Positions 8,565-17,526 of a stretch of DNA of 64,000 bases are shown here, piece by piece. A model generated the notes under the pieces. That model saw only the letters and a list, made by a program, of their open reading frames with translations. It had not been told where the DNA came from and did not search any database. Positions within the stretch are counted from its first letter, which is position 1. Each line of letters begins with the position of its first letter. Made by a program: the position numbers and the translations under genes. Source of the stretch: Thermofilum sp. NZ13 (GTDB taxonomy: Archaea > Thermoproteota > Thermoprotei > Thermofilales > Thermofilaceae); NCBI GenBank assembly GCA_002855745.1, contig NDWX01000002.1:62001-126000 (forward strand), read 5' to 3'.

Positions 8565-9752
8565 GTGAAACCACAGGAGATGCTGCTCAGCCGCATCCCC
8601 GGAAGCCCCCTCCTCGTGTCCTCGGCTCCAGGACGCGTGGATTTCCTCAACACGCACCAGGACTACAAGGGCTTACCCGTTGTCCCCATAGCTGTGAACC
8701 TCAGGACCTACGTTGCAGTGCTCGAAGAGTCGGAGAACTTCGAGGTTGAAAGCCTGAACCTTCTGGAGGAGGGTCGAGAGCACAGGGACAGTTTCCCGCC
8801 GCGGGCCCCACCCCTGCTACCCGGGAAGTGGTGGGGCAACTACCTCAGAGCGTGCGTCGCGGCGCTAGAGCAGAGGCTTGGCGTCAGGTTAAGCCGGGGC
8901 TTCAGGGCCGTGATCTACAGCGAGGTCCCCGTGGGGTCGGGGCTGTCGAGTAGCGCGGCGTTGGAGGTCGCGTTCCTAAAGGCCGTTGACTCCTTCTTCA
9001 ACCTGGGACTGCCCACAGAGGAGCTGGCTGAAACCGCTTTCTACGCAGAGAACACGGTCGCCGGGATACCCTGCGGCAGGTTGGATCAGTACGCCTCAGC
9101 CTACGGCGGAGCGATACTGCTCTACCCCAGGCCCCCAGTCAGGGTTGAGAGGCTGAGCATCGGTTCACTGGACTTCGTCGTCGTGGACTCCGGGATAAGG
9201 CACAGCGTCGCGGACATCCACCCCAGGAGGCAGGCTGAGCTCAACCAGGCCCTGTCGATTCTACTCTCGCAGCGCGACTTGCCCAGCTCACTCAGATCGA
9301 AGCTGAGACCGGACTTCTCGCAGACTCTGTGGGAGGAGGTGAGCTTCAGCGAGGTGGAGCCTTTCCTCAAACGCCTCCCAGACCACCTCGCGCGGCGGGT
9401 AGCGTTCACGCTGCTCATGCACGAGTCGACGATGCGCGTCATAAGTAGCCTCAAGCGGGGCTCTGCTAGCCTCGACATGCTAGCCAGGGAGGTCAACCTC
9501 CAGCACGAGCTACTGAGAGACTACTACGACGTGAGCCTCCCGGAGCTCGAGAAGATGCGCGAAGCCATGCTGAGCTCAGGGGCCCTTGCCGTCAAGCTGA
9601 GCGGGGCCGGTCTCGGGGGAAGCCTCTTCGCGCTGACAAGGGGGGAGGAGCGCGAGAAAGCCAAGGTCATCGAGGGCGCGGTGAGGGCCGGCGCCAGGAA
9701 GGGTTGGTCGCTGAAGCCAGACGAGGGCGCCAGGGTTGAGAAGGCTAACTGA
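8550..9752 (+). CDS. galK: galactokinase (GHMP family)
   Basis: A GHMP kinase of about 400 residues that phosphorylates galactose at C1. Motif 1 is SAPGRVDFLNTHQDY (residues 26-40), the ATP-loop is VPVGSGLSSSAALE (residues 129-142), and motif 3 is KLSGAGLGGSLF near residue 350. The usual galactokinase signature GEHTDY appears here as NTHQDY, an odd variant, yet the partner galT gene makes galactose the likely substrate. The start is uncertain: ATG 8550 gives the longest form, GTG 8565 would fit a leaderless start 25 bp after GGTTTAAGC, and ATG 8580 is also possible. It overlaps the convergent 3' neighbour by 8 bp. Confidence 0.88.
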   Translation: MRIFVVKPQEMLLSRIPGSPLLVSSAPGRVDFLNTHQDYKGLPVVPIAVNLRTYVAVLEESENFEVESLNLLEEGREHRDSFPPRAPPLLPGKWWGNYLRACVAALEQRLGVRLSRGFRAVIYSEVPVGSGLSSSAALEVAFLKAVDSFFNLGLPTEELAETAFYAENTVAGIPCGRLDQYASAYGGAILLYPRPPVRVERLSIGSLDFVVVDSGIRHSVADIHPRRQAELNQALSILLSQRDLPSSLRSKLRPDFSQTLWEEVSFSEVEPFLKRLPDHLARRVAFTLLMHESTMRVISSLKRGSASLDMLAREVNLQHELLRDYYDVSLPELEKMREAMLSSGALAVKLSGAGLGGSLFALTRGEEREKAKVIEGAVRAGARKGWSLKPDEGARVEKAN

Positions 9753-11715
9753 AGCAGCCGTAAGCTCCAGCGAGGTCGGGGTACCCGCAGCGCGTGAGGG
9801 CGGCGCAAACCGCGTAGTTCAGCTTCCCCTTGAGCTGCTTCTGCCTTATAGCTGCCTCGTACAGCAGCCCGGCAAGCCCGCAATCCTCCCGAGTCAGCTC
9901 CTTGACGACTTCATCCAACTTCTCCCTAGCCGCATCGATGCGGCCTTTGCCTACCATCGCGTCAGCCAGTAGGATGCGGAGGTAGTAGTGATCCTGCTTT
10001 AAGCCCTTACTGGATGCATACTTCATAGCTTCAAGTATGCTTTTCTCCGCCTCATCGTACTGCCCCAGGTTGAGGTAAGCTATGCCCTGAAGCCTGGCGA
10101 TACTGTACTCAGCTTCCTCGTCTAGCGGCTTAATGCCGCTCAAGGTTTTGAGAGCGAGCTCGGGCAGGAGGCGGCTCACCTGGAGCTCCGCGAGCTTTAA
10201 GCTGAGAGCCTCTCTCTCACCCCGGAGCTCCTCTGCCTCTAGCGAAGAGAGAATGCCCACAGCCTTCGAGACGAGCTCCTCAGCGACCGCTAGGCTGCCG
10301 GCGCTCTCCGCGAACCTCGCGAGGACCTCGAGCCTAAAGGCTGTGGCGTCCTTCAGTAGCTTGGACAACGTTCCGGGGCTCAGCACGGCGACAGCCTCTA
10401 GCGCTTGGAAGCTCGCCTCATCAGGGACCATGTCCAGAGCAGTCAGGGCGATGTACCTCGCAGCCCCCTTAGCGCCCATCACGGTGGACCAGGCCGCGTG
10501 GAAGGGGGACTCGGAGGCGAAGACGCTTTCATGTACGTTTGGCGGGCTAAGCGCGATCCTGCGGAAAACCTCCCTGGAAACACCGCTTCTCCAGGAGTAA
10601 AGGGATAAGGCGTCGTACCTTAGTAGCAACCTGTCCACGAAGGCTTCCTCGCTCTCGTCGGGCTCGATAAGAGGGGATGGGAAGCACCGGAAGCCGAGGG
10701 AGGCGGGGATCGCTAGCTTGTCGAGAACCTCCCTTGGAGTGATTTCCCTCAGCTTTGCCTTAGCCTCCTCGATAGAACGGGGTAGCTCGCAGCTCAAGCC
10801 CTTGAGCCTGCACAGAGACACGTAGGCCAGCGCTAGCTCCACGAAAGCAGGCCTACCCATCGACAGCCTGGCGAGCTCGCTCAGGTCCCGGTCTGAAAGC
10901 GAGACGCCATCCCAGGAGGCGAGCCTCCTCGCGACCTCCTCCAGCTCACCAAGCGTGAGCCTGCCCTCGACGTCTACCCGCGTTACACCGCCGCTCCACC
11001 CGGCCGGTACGACCGTGTACCCTCCAGGCGTGAAAACCACCTTCTTACCATGCAGCACGCCCGCGGCATCCAGCTGGCCGGCGTAGAGGGCGAAGCCGTC
11101 TTTCGACAGATCCACGAGGATTTGATACATCAGCGCCAGCTTCCCGGTGCCGGGGGGCCCTGCAAGCTCGACCCCCCTCCCAGCGTGGATGGCTGAGAGG
11201 GCCTCGTTGACGACAGAGTCCACCCCCTTCCCCCTGACCTGCTCCACGAACAGGGGCCAAACGTAGCCCAGCGCCCAGGGCAGGTCGTCGGCTTCCACTG
11301 CTAGGAGAGGGGCAGCGCCACCGCCGTCGAAGACCGCGAGCCCCTTGGAGAGCCTTTCCTTTACCTCGGTAACCACCCTCCTCCAGAGCCTTGCTCTGCC
11401 CTCAGTCAGGACGTTGTTCTCCGCGAAGTAGCTGGAGAGCTCCTCCAGCCTCGCCGCAACATCCCGGTCTATGGACGATAAGCCAAGCCCCCCTAGGAAA
11501 GTTTCCACCATTAGGGAGAGTATGCTTAGGTCCTCGCTGTCGGGACTGCAACGACCCTTAACCTCCGCGAGAACGCGGATCCTCTCCCTAATCCTCTCAG
11601 ACTCCTCCTCGCCTGCCACGCTTGAGATAACTTCCTCGATCTCACTCCAGTGGCTCTGGGCGCAGGAAGCGACGTCGCACAGGCTGAAGTCCCCGCTCCT
11701 GAGCCTGTCCGCCAT
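9745..11715 (-). CDS. P-loop/TPR protein, STAND-like
   Basis: A 656-residue protein with an N-terminal helical part, a P-loop region near residue 190 (LAGPPGTGKLALMYQ), a helical part, and C-terminal tetratricopeptide-type repeats (for example GIAYLNLGQYDEAEKSILEA). The order matches signalling STAND or AAA-plus-TPR proteins, which sense partners through the repeats. The P-loop has Leu where Ser or Thr should follow GK, so magnesium and ATP hydrolysis are doubtful. No clear Walker B was found. I chose ATG 11715 over the TTG at 11733 because a TATA-like TAATTTATG lies at about 11748-11757. Function unknown; it shares no operon with the gal genes. Confidence 0.65.
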   Translation of the reverse strand: MADRLRSGDFSLCDVASCAQSHWSEIEEVISSVAGEEESERIRERIRVLAEVKGRCSPDSEDLSILSLMVETFLGGLGLSSIDRDVAARLEELSSYFAENNVLTEGRARLWRRVVTEVKERLSKGLAVFDGGGAAPLLAVEADDLPWALGYVWPLFVEQVRGKGVDSVVNEALSAIHAGRGVELAGPPGTGKLALMYQILVDLSKDGFALYAGQLDAAGVLHGKKVVFTPGGYTVVPAGWSGGVTRVDVEGRLTLGELEEVARRLASWDGVSLSDRDLSELARLSMGRPAFVELALAYVSLCRLKGLSCELPRSIEEAKAKLREITPREVLDKLAIPASLGFRCFPSPLIEPDESEEAFVDRLLLRYDALSLYSWRSGVSREVFRRIALSPPNVHESVFASESPFHAAWSTVMGAKGAARYIALTALDMVPDEASFQALEAVAVLSPGTLSKLLKDATAFRLEVLARFAESAGSLAVAEELVSKAVGILSSLEAEELRGEREALSLKLAELQVSRLLPELALKTLSGIKPLDEEAEYSIARLQGIAYLNLGQYDEAEKSILEAMKYASSKGLKQDHYYLRILLADAMVGKGRIDAAREKLDEVVKELTREDCGLAGLLYEAAIRQKQLKGKLNYAVCAALTRCGYPDLAGAYGCFS

Positions 11716-11768
11716 GCAGGTGTAATAGCCCAAAGTCCTCAGCCGTAGACATAAATTAGTGAAATTAA

Positions 11769-12812
11769 TTAAGGTTGCTCCGCTCGAAGCTCAGCAGAAC
11801 TGAGGGTCTTCGCGACGCCCCCTTCCCACTTTCCAAGCTCGATAAGCCTGCTGGACAACCTTACGAAGGTGCAGCAGTCGTTCACGCCGTTCTCAACCCA
11901 GGAGCCCGAGTTCGCGAAGATGCGGCTGTTCTCGACTAGAAGCTCCGGGACGTGAGTGTGGCCGAGAATGACCCCGTCAACCCTCCCGATCTCGGGAACG
12001 CTCTCGAGCATGTCTAGGAGCGCGTGTAGCGGCTTGCTGACCGCGATGTTGCTGAGGCTTTTTCCCCGGAGCCTGCTCCTGAAAACCCTGGCTGCGAGGC
12101 CTTGGATGAGGCCGTACCACACTTTATCCTGTAGCTTGCGCCACGAGAGGATTATCATCGGGGAGAGGAGGAAGAAAGCCGCCAAGCCGAGGAGTAGCTC
12201 GCCGCTGAGGCTCGAGACCCCGAAGGTTGCGAGTATAAGTAGGAGGATGAGCGTGGACAGGCCGGCGAAAACCCACTCGAGCGGGCCTGGAAGGTAGAAC
12301 AGGGACTCGGAGAGTACGTATATGTAGCTTTGCAGCTTCCAGAGGCTCTTAACCCTTAAGAACAGGGTGTCCAGCTGGTGCCCGTGCAGGAGGAGGAACC
12401 TCCTGCCGCCGACCTTCAGGATAAAGAAGTCGGGCACCACGTAGAGGTCTCCTCTCCCCCTCCTGCTTTCGAGGCGGAGGTTCGCGATGATCCTGTCGTG
12501 GTTTCCCGCGACGTAAACTATCGTCTTGTCGGCTTTAGCGAGCTCCTTGACCGGGTCGTAGGCGCTCCTAACTATGTCTCCCACGCTGGCGTTCCAGAAC
12601 TCGAAGATGTCTCCCAGTAGCACTACTAGGCTAACCTTCTCGTCGCGGCAGTACTTAGCCAGGAACTCCGCGAAGTCCTCGTACCTCGACAGGCTTCGAC
12701 CGCGAAACCTCAGCCCGAGGTGCGTGTCGGAAACCACCACTGCCTCCTCGCCGTCTTGCAGCTCGACTTCAAGGATGCTTCCGACAGCGCTGTCAACTCT
12801 GCTGACCTTCAT
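11769..12812 (-). CDS. membrane-associated metallophosphoesterase
   Basis: A 347-residue calcineurin-type phosphoesterase. The five motifs are in order: VVSDTHLGLRF (residue 27), LLGDIFEFW, AGNHDRII, LLHGHQLD and LGHTHVPEL. The GDIFEFW segment and the overall plan resemble the LpxH-like UDP-diacylglucosamine pyrophosphatase group, but an archaeon has no lipid A, so the substrate must differ. Two hydrophobic helices (residues 185-235) are inserted between the fourth motif and the last one, which would tether the enzyme to the membrane. It starts at ATG 12812, about 30 bp from the minus-strand box GAAATAAAATTG (12838-12849). No operon partner. Confidence 0.85.
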   Translation of the reverse strand: MKVSRVDSAVGSILEVELQDGEEAVVVSDTHLGLRFRGRSLSRYEDFAEFLAKYCRDEKVSLVVLLGDIFEFWNASVGDIVRSAYDPVKELAKADKTIVYVAGNHDRIIANLRLESRRGRGDLYVVPDFFILKVGGRRFLLLHGHQLDTLFLRVKSLWKLQSYIYVLSESLFYLPGPLEWVFAGLSTLILLLILATFGVSSLSGELLLGLAAFFLLSPMIILSWRKLQDKVWYGLIQGLAARVFRSRLRGKSLSNIAVSKPLHALLDMLESVPEIGRVDGVILGHTHVPELLVENSRIFANSGSWVENGVNDCCTFVRLSSRLIELGKWEGGVAKTLSSAELRAEQP

Positions 12813-12945
12813 GCGCCACCGGCTTCACGGCTAAACGGTGAAATAAAATTGATGTTTTCGTTTTTCCCGAGGCGGAAAGTCCTTTTCTCGTGGGTTACCG
12901 CAGTTTTCCTAATTACCCCCCAGGGCTCATTGCTATTGAGCAAGC

Positions 12946-14046
12946 ATGAAGCAGAAGCTGGTAGCCCTTGGGCTGATAGCGCTGCTCGTGTCGCTGATGG
13001 CAGTATCCCAGGTGCAGGCCTCAGAGGACTCTTCGGTTGAGGCACTGATAGCCAACGCTAAGAGGCTGCGGGGGATTGCTTATGAAAAGTTCTCCTATGT
13101 CGCCTCCGCCATAAACACAACGCTGTACGCGCCGAACATCTCAGAGATCGAGTCACTCCTCTTGGAAGCAGACAGCTACCTGAACACGAGCGTTCAGCTC
13201 TACACCTCCGGGAACATCACCGGGGCCAAGCTCTACGCCATCTACTCGCTTAACACATACGACACCGCTATAGAACTCATCGAGAAGCTTGCCGAGAAGG
13301 CAGGCCTGGAGCTCGAGGTCGAGGCCCCGCAGAACCGGACGGAGGTGAACATGTCCCTCCACTACAACAGGAGCGTGGCCCTAAACAAAACAGCCCTTAC
13401 ACTGCAGCTACAAGTCCTGAAAGCCAGGCTCAGCGGGCTCGAGTCCACGCTATCCAAGCTCAACCAGTCGCAGTACAATCTCACGTACGTGTATGCGCTT
13501 ATAGCTTACGCGAAGGATATCCTCTCCCAAACCGAGGCGCAGCTGAGCAGCGGGAACATCACAGTTGCACAGCTAGCGGCCAACCTGGCTGTGGTCAAGA
13601 AGATACTCGGGCTGATCAACGCGGAACTGAACAGGGTATCGCTTCACGTTACAGTCATCAGAGCGATGAAGCTCGGGCTCCTAAAGAAGAATGAGACGTC
13701 GTTCCTCAACGCATCCCTCCTCAACCACACAGGTCCCAAGCTCAAGGAAATACGCAGCAGAACCAGGACGGGTCTCAACGAGACTGCCGCAGTGCTGAAA
13801 GAGGTTGAAAACGAGGTCAGGAACATGGCTAAGGGCTTGAACGACGCGGTCAAGCAACTGAAGGAGAAGATCAAGGAGAAGCATGGAGCCGAGAAGGAGA
13901 TAAGCGCCCCGCCGACTTTCAAGCCGCCAAAGGAGAAGCCGCTTCCGCCGGGCCTCGAGAAGAAGCTCGGGGAGAACGCCGGAAGTGAAGAGAGCGGTGA
14001 GCAGCAAACCGGGCCAGGCAAGGGCCCGCGAGGTAAAGGCAAGTAA
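12946..14046 (+). CDS. secreted sequon-rich coiled-coil protein
   Basis: A 366-residue exported protein with a clear signal peptide (MKQKLVALGLIALLVSLMAV, cleaved near VQA-SED). The mature part is almost all helix, with heptad-like Leu patterns such as ALNKTALTLQLQVLKARL. It is rich in Asn-x-Ser/Thr sequons (NTT, NIS, NTS, NIT, NRT, NMS, NKT, NLT, NAS, NHT and others), so it is probably heavily N-glycosylated on the cell surface. The tail is basic and Pro/Gly rich, ending GPRGKGK. No membrane anchor is visible. I do not recognise the family. It is followed by T-rich DNA and stands alone. Confidence 0.65.
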   Translation: MKQKLVALGLIALLVSLMAVSQVQASEDSSVEALIANAKRLRGIAYEKFSYVASAINTTLYAPNISEIESLLLEADSYLNTSVQLYTSGNITGAKLYAIYSLNTYDTAIELIEKLAEKAGLELEVEAPQNRTEVNMSLHYNRSVALNKTALTLQLQVLKARLSGLESTLSKLNQSQYNLTYVYALIAYAKDILSQTEAQLSSGNITVAQLAANLAVVKKILGLINAELNRVSLHVTVIRAMKLGLLKKNETSFLNASLLNHTGPKLKEIRSRTRTGLNETAAVLKEVENEVRNMAKGLNDAVKQLKEKIKEKHGAEKEISAPPTFKPPKEKPLPPGLEKKLGENAGSEESGEQQTGPGKGPRGKGK

Positions 14047-14092
14047 AACACTTTTTTTAACTTGAATAAACCCTTCTTTTTTACGATGCATT
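14047..14092 (+). terminator. T-rich terminator and promoter for GH36
   Basis: After the stop codon the DNA runs CTTTTTTTAACTTG and then CTTCTTTTTTAC. Runs of T on the sense strand are archaeal terminators. Within the same stretch TTGAATAAACC (14062-14072) is a TATA-like box about 27 bp before the TTG start of the next gene. Confidence 0.5.
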
Positions 14093-16153
14093 TTGAGCCC
14101 ACAGTTTAAACTCTCGGTCGCCAGGCTCGAGGTCTCTACGGGAGGCGTTCTGAAGGAAGCCACCCCCGCGGAGGCCTACCTTACGGAGCGTGAGCGAGAA
14201 GTAAGGGTTAGAGAGGGGGGTGTTCTCGCCGCCCGTCTCCTCCTTCTCAAAGGTAGCGGCGTTACGACGCCTGAAGGCGTGGCGGCCGTAGCCGACGTGA
14301 AGCTCCCACGTTTCCGCCGCGCCCTGGTCTTCCACCACACGTACGACTCGCCTGGGTACATGGGCGGAACCAACGAGCCTTACGACTACCCGCAAGCCCA
14401 AGAGGTTGGAGAGTTCATGGCTAGCCCGTGGACGTTTCCATGGCACACCGAGAAGCTGAGCGGGATGCCCAGGTCGCTGAAGATAAACCAGCTCATGCTC
14501 GAGGTCGAAGAAGGCTTCGTCTTCGTCCTATGTGTCCCCGCAGACGGGTTTGCACCGTACTTCACTGAGCCGGCGGAGGGAGTGCTGAGGCTCGTCGTGA
14601 CTTCGAGAGCTAGGCGCGAGTGGATGGAAGCCCCTCTCCTAGCGTATGCGCTCTCAGAAGACCCCTACAGCGCTGTAGAGGCGGTGTACAAGGCCGTGGC
14701 TTCACACCTGGGCAGGACGTGCTCCCTCAGGAGCAGTAAGCCCTTCCCGGAACCCCTGCGCTTCTTGGGATGGTGCACCTGGAACGCGTTCTGGCGCGAC
14801 GTGAACCAGGAGAAGCTCGTGGAGGGTGCTCGTGAGATCATGGCGAAGGCGCCTGTGCGGATGGTTCTACTAGACGACGGCTGGATGGAGGAGAAGGACG
14901 GGATGCTCAGGAGCTTCGATGAAGACAGGGAGAAGTTCCCAGACGGTCTCGCTTATGCTGTATCCCGTTTAAGGCAAAGCGGCGCCAGAAGCGTGGGCGT
15001 CTGGTTGACGCTAAACGGCTACTGGAACGGTATACACCCCGAAAGCCACCTTGCCCACTCCTTCAGAGAGGAGCTGGAGGAAGTTGGGTGTTTACTCGTG
15101 CCTAAGCCGGAGTCCTCGTTCCGCTTTTACTCGGAGTGGTTTAGGCTCATCAAATCGAATGGGTTCGACTTCATCAAGGTCGACAACCAGTACGCTGTCT
15201 CCACAGTTTACTCCGAGAAGTACCCCGTCGGCGACGCGTCTCGTATGCTACACGAGGCCATCGAAGCCGCAGCCGCCCTGCACGGGTTGGACGTGCTGAA
15301 CTGCATGTCGCTCAACCCAGAGCACTTCTTCAACTGGTTCAGGTCGAATGTGACGAGAGCGTCTATCGACTACAGCGTGCCCCACAGCTCGTCCAGGTCT
15401 AAGCTGCACCTCTACTTCAACGCCTACAACTCGATCTGGCTCTCCCAGCTCGCGTGGCCCGACTGGGACATGTTCCAGTCCTATGACCCTCTGGCCCTCC
15501 CCCACGCGGTGGCGAGGGCGATCAGCGGCGGGCCTATCTACGTTACAGACGAGCCCGGTAAAACCCGAGCCGAGGTGCTGAAACCCCTCGTGTTTGACAG
15601 CGGGGAGATACCCAGCCTGGACGGCCCCGCTCTGCCGACGCGCGATACTGTCATGCTGGATCCCTACAACGAGAAGGTGGCTCTTAAGCTTGCAAACAGC
15701 ATCACGGTGCCGGGCCTGGGCGTCTACCACCTGCTGGCAGCTTTCAACATATACAAGGGCGACGAGGAGGTTTCATACACATTTAAGCCCAAGGAGCTGG
15801 GGGCTCGGGAAGGAAAGGTTGTTGTCTACGAGTACTTCAGCAACCAAGCGGTGAAGGTGGGCGTCGAGGAAGATGTCGCTGGGAAGCTCGAGCCAGGCGG
15901 CGTGCGTCTCTACGTGATCTCGCCTGTAAGGGACGGTTTAAGCGTCATAGGCACTAGGCAGCTCTACGTGTCTCCCGCAGTGATAGCCCGCGTTGATAGA
16001 GGTGAGGGAGAGCTCACTGTCTACCTAAAGGAGAGAAAGCCTGTTCTGCTTTACCTGGAAGAGAGCCTCGCCGTGGACGGCGCGCAGATAGAGCCAGGTT
16101 TACGGGAAGTGATCCCCCGTAGCGCAGCTCTAAGGATAAGGCTTCGCCGCTAG
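14093..16153 (+). CDS. GH36 alpha-galactosidase / raffinose synthase-like
   Basis: A 686-residue glycoside hydrolase of clan GH-D. The middle holds the TIM barrel: LGWCTWNAFW near residue 225, VLLDDGWMEE, GVWLTLNGYW, FDFIKVDNQY with the nucleophile Asp, then SRASIDYS-type and DWDMFQSYDP segments, where the second Asp acts as acid/base. The pattern is that of the SIP1/raffinose-synthase branch, which in archaea includes true alpha-galactosidases. No signal peptide, so it is cytoplasmic. The start is a TTG, chosen for its spacing from the TATA-like box. Released galactose would enter galK/galT nearby. Its end overlaps the convergent membrane-anchor gene by 24 bp. Confidence 0.85.
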   Translation: MSPQFKLSVARLEVSTGGVLKEATPAEAYLTEREREVRVREGGVLAARLLLLKGSGVTTPEGVAAVADVKLPRFRRALVFHHTYDSPGYMGGTNEPYDYPQAQEVGEFMASPWTFPWHTEKLSGMPRSLKINQLMLEVEEGFVFVLCVPADGFAPYFTEPAEGVLRLVVTSRARREWMEAPLLAYALSEDPYSAVEAVYKAVASHLGRTCSLRSSKPFPEPLRFLGWCTWNAFWRDVNQEKLVEGAREIMAKAPVRMVLLDDGWMEEKDGMLRSFDEDREKFPDGLAYAVSRLRQSGARSVGVWLTLNGYWNGIHPESHLAHSFREELEEVGCLLVPKPESSFRFYSEWFRLIKSNGFDFIKVDNQYAVSTVYSEKYPVGDASRMLHEAIEAAAALHGLDVLNCMSLNPEHFFNWFRSNVTRASIDYSVPHSSSRSKLHLYFNAYNSIWLSQLAWPDWDMFQSYDPLALPHAVARAISGGPIYVTDEPGKTRAEVLKPLVFDSGEIPSLDGPALPTRDTVMLDPYNEKVALKLANSITVPGLGVYHLLAAFNIYKGDEEVSYTFKPKELGAREGKVVVYEYFSNQAVKVGVEEDVAGKLEPGGVRLYVISPVRDGLSVIGTRQLYVSPAVIARVDRGEGELTVYLKERKPVLLYLEESLAVDGAQIEPGLREVIPRSAALRIRLRR

Positions 16154-16489
16154 ATAGAGCGTCAGGAGGAGTGCGTAAGCGAAGAGGAGAATGCCTAGCG
16201 TGGACAGCATTTTCCTCGACTTCCCCTCTGAGACCAGCTTTGCCTCAACCAGAACCATGTGGAGCCCATATAGAGCATGGTACAGCGCAGCGACCAGCAG
16301 CGCAAGTTCAGACGCAACCACGAGCGGGTTTTTGAAGGCCATCAGAACCTCCCCGTACGTGGGAAGACCCTTGTAGGATCCCTGCAGGTGGACTCTCACC
16401 AGGTGAGCTACGACAACAGCTGTGAGGACTGCACCGGTCAAAGCCTGGAGCACCCAGCCGAGGCCACCCTTACGCGAGGACACCGGCAA
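16130..16489 (-). CDS. SdhD-like membrane anchor subunit
   Basis: A 119-residue protein with three membrane helices (about residues 12-32, 53-75 and 92-112). The second helix carries ALYHALYGLHMVLVE, the pattern of the heme-binding, quinone-side anchor of succinate dehydrogenase/fumarate reductase (HalyGlr..). It overlaps the upstream SdhC-like gene by 20 bp and is the last gene of the glpK-glpA operon. It should pass electrons from the iron-sulfur subunit to a quinone. No SdhA gene is near, so the catalytic partner is taken to be GlpA. Residue identities are seen; the complex is inferred. Confidence 0.75.
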   Translation of the reverse strand: MPVSSRKGGLGWVLQALTGAVLTAVVVAHLVRVHLQGSYKGLPTYGEVLMAFKNPLVVASELALLVAALYHALYGLHMVLVEAKLVSEGKSRKMLSTLGILLFAYALLLTLYLAAKPYP

Positions 16490-16865
16490 TCACCCACACA
16501 CCTATAGCTATCAACATGATAGCCGAAATCCAGGCCATCACGAGCAGAGTGCGCCTGTGTTGCAGAAAGTACCCAGCCTCGACAAAGGCCGAGTAGACCC
16601 CCAGGGTCCCGTGAATCACCAGGATGCTCCACAGCAGAGAGTCAGCGAGGAGACCGAGCCTCCCCGAGAACAGGTTTAGCAGAGCGGAGTAAGCCTCCTC
16701 ACCCAGAGCGAGGGTAGATATGTCGACCAGGTGTAGCAGAAGGTACAGCGCCATAATGATACCGGCTAGTCTTCTCGCCGCGAAGGACAAGTGCTCAAGG
16801 CTTCGCCCCTTCAACCTGAACCAGCTCTCCAACACCTCCCTCAATCCCATAGCCTCACCCCTCAA
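16470..16865 (-). CDS. SdhC-like membrane anchor subunit
   Basis: A 131-residue protein with three membrane helices. The first contains FAARRLAGIIMALYLLLHLV, very like the S-x-RxTG...H signature of the cytochrome b556 subunit of succinate dehydrogenase, with His as a likely heme ligand; the second helix has LVIHGTLGVYSAF, a second His. It overlaps the iron-sulfur gene upstream by 11 bp and the SdhD-like gene downstream by 20 bp, so translation is coupled. Together the two anchors would form the membrane part of a quinone-reducing dehydrogenase. Confidence 0.78.
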   Translation of the reverse strand: MRGEAMGLREVLESWFRLKGRSLEHLSFAARRLAGIIMALYLLLHLVDISTLALGEEAYSALLNLFSGRLGLLADSLLWSILVIHGTLGVYSAFVEAGYFLQHRRTLLVMAWISAIMLIAIGVWVIAGVLA

Positions 16866-17520
16866 CCCGTAATTCCCCCTTCAGGAGCCTGCGGCGGAGG
16901 CGCATAATAGATTCACCGGGTTTAAAGCCAACCGGACACCTGACGCTACACTCAAAAGCCGCGTGGCAAGCCCACACCCCAGCCCGAGAGTCCACAACCG
17001 CTGGAACTTTGCCGTCGTCGCTTTTAGAGATCAGGGCGAGCAGCGAGGGGCCAAGGTACTCGGGGAAGGTGTTGGCGATCGGGCAGGCAGAGTAGCATAT
17101 CCCGCACTCGATGCAGTCGTAGAGCTTCTCAAGCTGAACCTCTTGAAGCCCACCGTCGACTATCTCAAGCGTCGAGGGAGTAACGAGCTTGTACTTTCCA
17201 AACATCCTGGACTTGTCTACTGCCAGGTCGCTGATCACCTTGAAACCCCTGAGAGGCTCAAGGACCACTACACCTCCCTTAGCGACTTCCCCTATGCGCG
17301 TGATGCACGCAAGCCTCTCGACCCCGTTAATCACCATACCGCACGCGCCACAGACCCCGTGGTGGCAGGCGTGCTCAAACGCCAGAGTCCTATCCTTCTC
17401 AAGGCTTATCCTCTCAACAACATCCAGTACGCTCTCAGACGGGTCGGCTTCAACGTCGAAGGCGTCGAACCTCGGCTCACCCCCAGCCTTAACCCTCTTG
17501 ATCACAACTCGGAACCTCAT
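16855..17520 (-). CDS. SdhB-like iron-sulfur subunit
   Basis: A 221-residue iron-sulfur protein. The plant-ferredoxin domain has CHHGVCGAC followed 11 residues later by Cys, the C-x4-C-x2-C-x11-C site for [2Fe-2S] (residues 51-71). The C-terminal domain has CIECGICYSACP (near residue 140) and CHAAFECSVRCPVG (near residue 184), the set that binds [4Fe-4S] and [3Fe-4S] in SdhB/FrdB. It lies 6 bp after glpA, whereas the E. coli GlpC partner of GlpA has a quite different two-ferredoxin plus CCG layout. This is therefore an SdhB-type electron wire placed behind a glycerol-3-phosphate dehydrogenase. Confidence 0.88.
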   Translation of the reverse strand: MRFRVVIKRVKAGGEPRFDAFDVEADPSESVLDVVERISLEKDRTLAFEHACHHGVCGACGMVINGVERLACITRIGEVAKGGVVVLEPLRGFKVISDLAVDKSRMFGKYKLVTPSTLEIVDGGLQEVQLEKLYDCIECGICYSACPIANTFPEYLGPSLLALISKSDDGKVPAVVDSRAGVWACHAAFECSVRCPVGFKPGESIMRLRRRLLKGELRVEG

Positions 17521-17526
17521 GGAACC

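Noticed and set aside
7691-8749. Open frame of 352 codons on the plus strand over galT and the start of galK
   Set aside because: It is antisense to galT and out of frame with galK, both of which carry diagnostic motifs.
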